From positions 1-7,258 of the forward strand of contig JANTGD010000180.1 of NCBI GenBank assembly GCA_024763135.1: a DNA stretch of 7,258 bases, given 5' to 3'. The translations under genes and the position numbers were made by a program. The notes beneath the pieces were generated by a model that was not told where the DNA came from, did not search any database, and was given only the letters and a program-made list of their open reading frames with translations. Numbering within the stretch: position 1 is the first letter of the stretch; the number at the start of each line of letters is the position of its first letter. Below, piece by piece: positions 7,207-7,258 of this stretch. This DNA comes from Thiotrichales bacterium. GTDB taxonomy: Bacteria; Pseudomonadota; Gammaproteobacteria; UWMA-0217.

Positions 7207-7235
7207 TCCTTAACAGGTTGTTGAAAAACTCTCAG
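7207..7235 (+). repeat. Short repeat upstream of tamA, copy 2
   Basis: This is the second copy of the segment at 6859-6887, 348 bases further right (25 of 29 identical). It contains CAGGTTGTTGAAAAAC, a string that I recall near the edges of insertion sequences and small non-autonomous elements in proteobacteria. That association is from memory and not tested here. It may mark one end of the repeat that begins near 7039. Confidence 0.45.
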
Positions 7236-7258
7236 CTGGCACGATCCAGCGTTAATTG

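Larger units (their letters stand above)
6792..7258. other. Non-coding region upstream of tamA
   Basis: I find no supportable gene in this 467-base stretch. Nearest tamA is a weak promoter candidate (6830-6858), then a short repeat (6859-6887). Next come three small palindromes in a row: ATTTAAAT (6903-6910), GTTCGAAC (6914-6921) and GCATGC (6925-6930). A GCAGC-TAC-GCTGC hairpin lies at 7003-7015. From about 7039 the sequence looks like a dispersed repeat: it carries the core shared with 148-208, a block of alternating TTGCG/CGCAA words (7135-7178) and a second copy of the short repeat (7207-7235). A reading frame on the plus strand stays open from 7125 to the window edge but has no ATG or ribosome-binding site. 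Confidence 0.55.

Noticed and set aside
7165..7224. 19-residue plus-strand mini-frame beginning MLRRKMPC
   Set aside because: It has no ribosome-binding site and sits within the repeat-like region; its frame overlaps another open frame, so it is probably incidental.
1..7258. CRISPR array, tRNA, rRNA or complete transposase
   Set aside because: No regularly spaced repeats, cloverleaf-like sequence, rRNA-like sequence or transposase-like protein was seen on either strand.

Overview
The window looks like ordinary chromosome of a Gram-negative proteobacterium, probably a gammaproteobacterium. It has moderately high GC and an outer-membrane biogenesis operon in the usual tamA-tamB order. The genus cannot be read from the sequence. 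All three genes I can support lie on the minus strand and are read from right to left: tamA (outer-membrane Omp85-family protein), tamB (inner-membrane-anchored, periplasm-spanning partner) and a YcgR-type PilZ gene (predicted cyclic-di-GMP effector).

Layout from left to right: positions 1-204 are non-coding, with a 9-bp hairpin of a dispersed-repeat type (23-43) and a diverged repeat copy (148-208) that runs over the pilZ stop codon. The pilZ gene occupies 205-912. A 108-bp gap (913-1020) carries a possible sigma70-type promoter for pilZ and a 12-nt palindrome. tamB occupies 1021-4926. tamA ends at 4923 and overlaps tamB by the ATGA tetranucleotide; its start is most likely the ATG pair at 6725/6719, although an ATG at 6791 is possible. 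The rest, to 7258, is a non-coding leader and intergenic region with repeat segments related to each other and to the left flank.

TamA and TamB together form the translocation and assembly module. TamA is a POTRA plus beta-barrel protein of the outer membrane. TamB is a long beta-rich protein anchored in the inner membrane; it reaches across the periplasm to TamA and is implicated in outer-membrane protein assembly and in phospholipid transport. The pilZ product would sense c-di-GMP in the cytoplasm. Its linkage to tamAB may be simple neighbourhood, because it appears to have its own promoter.

I found no convincing new biological system. The most noteworthy non-genic signal is a set of degenerate intergenic repeats flanking the tamAB-pilZ block on both sides in the same orientation. 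One copy supplies the pilZ stop codon and another lies just upstream of the putative tamA promoter.
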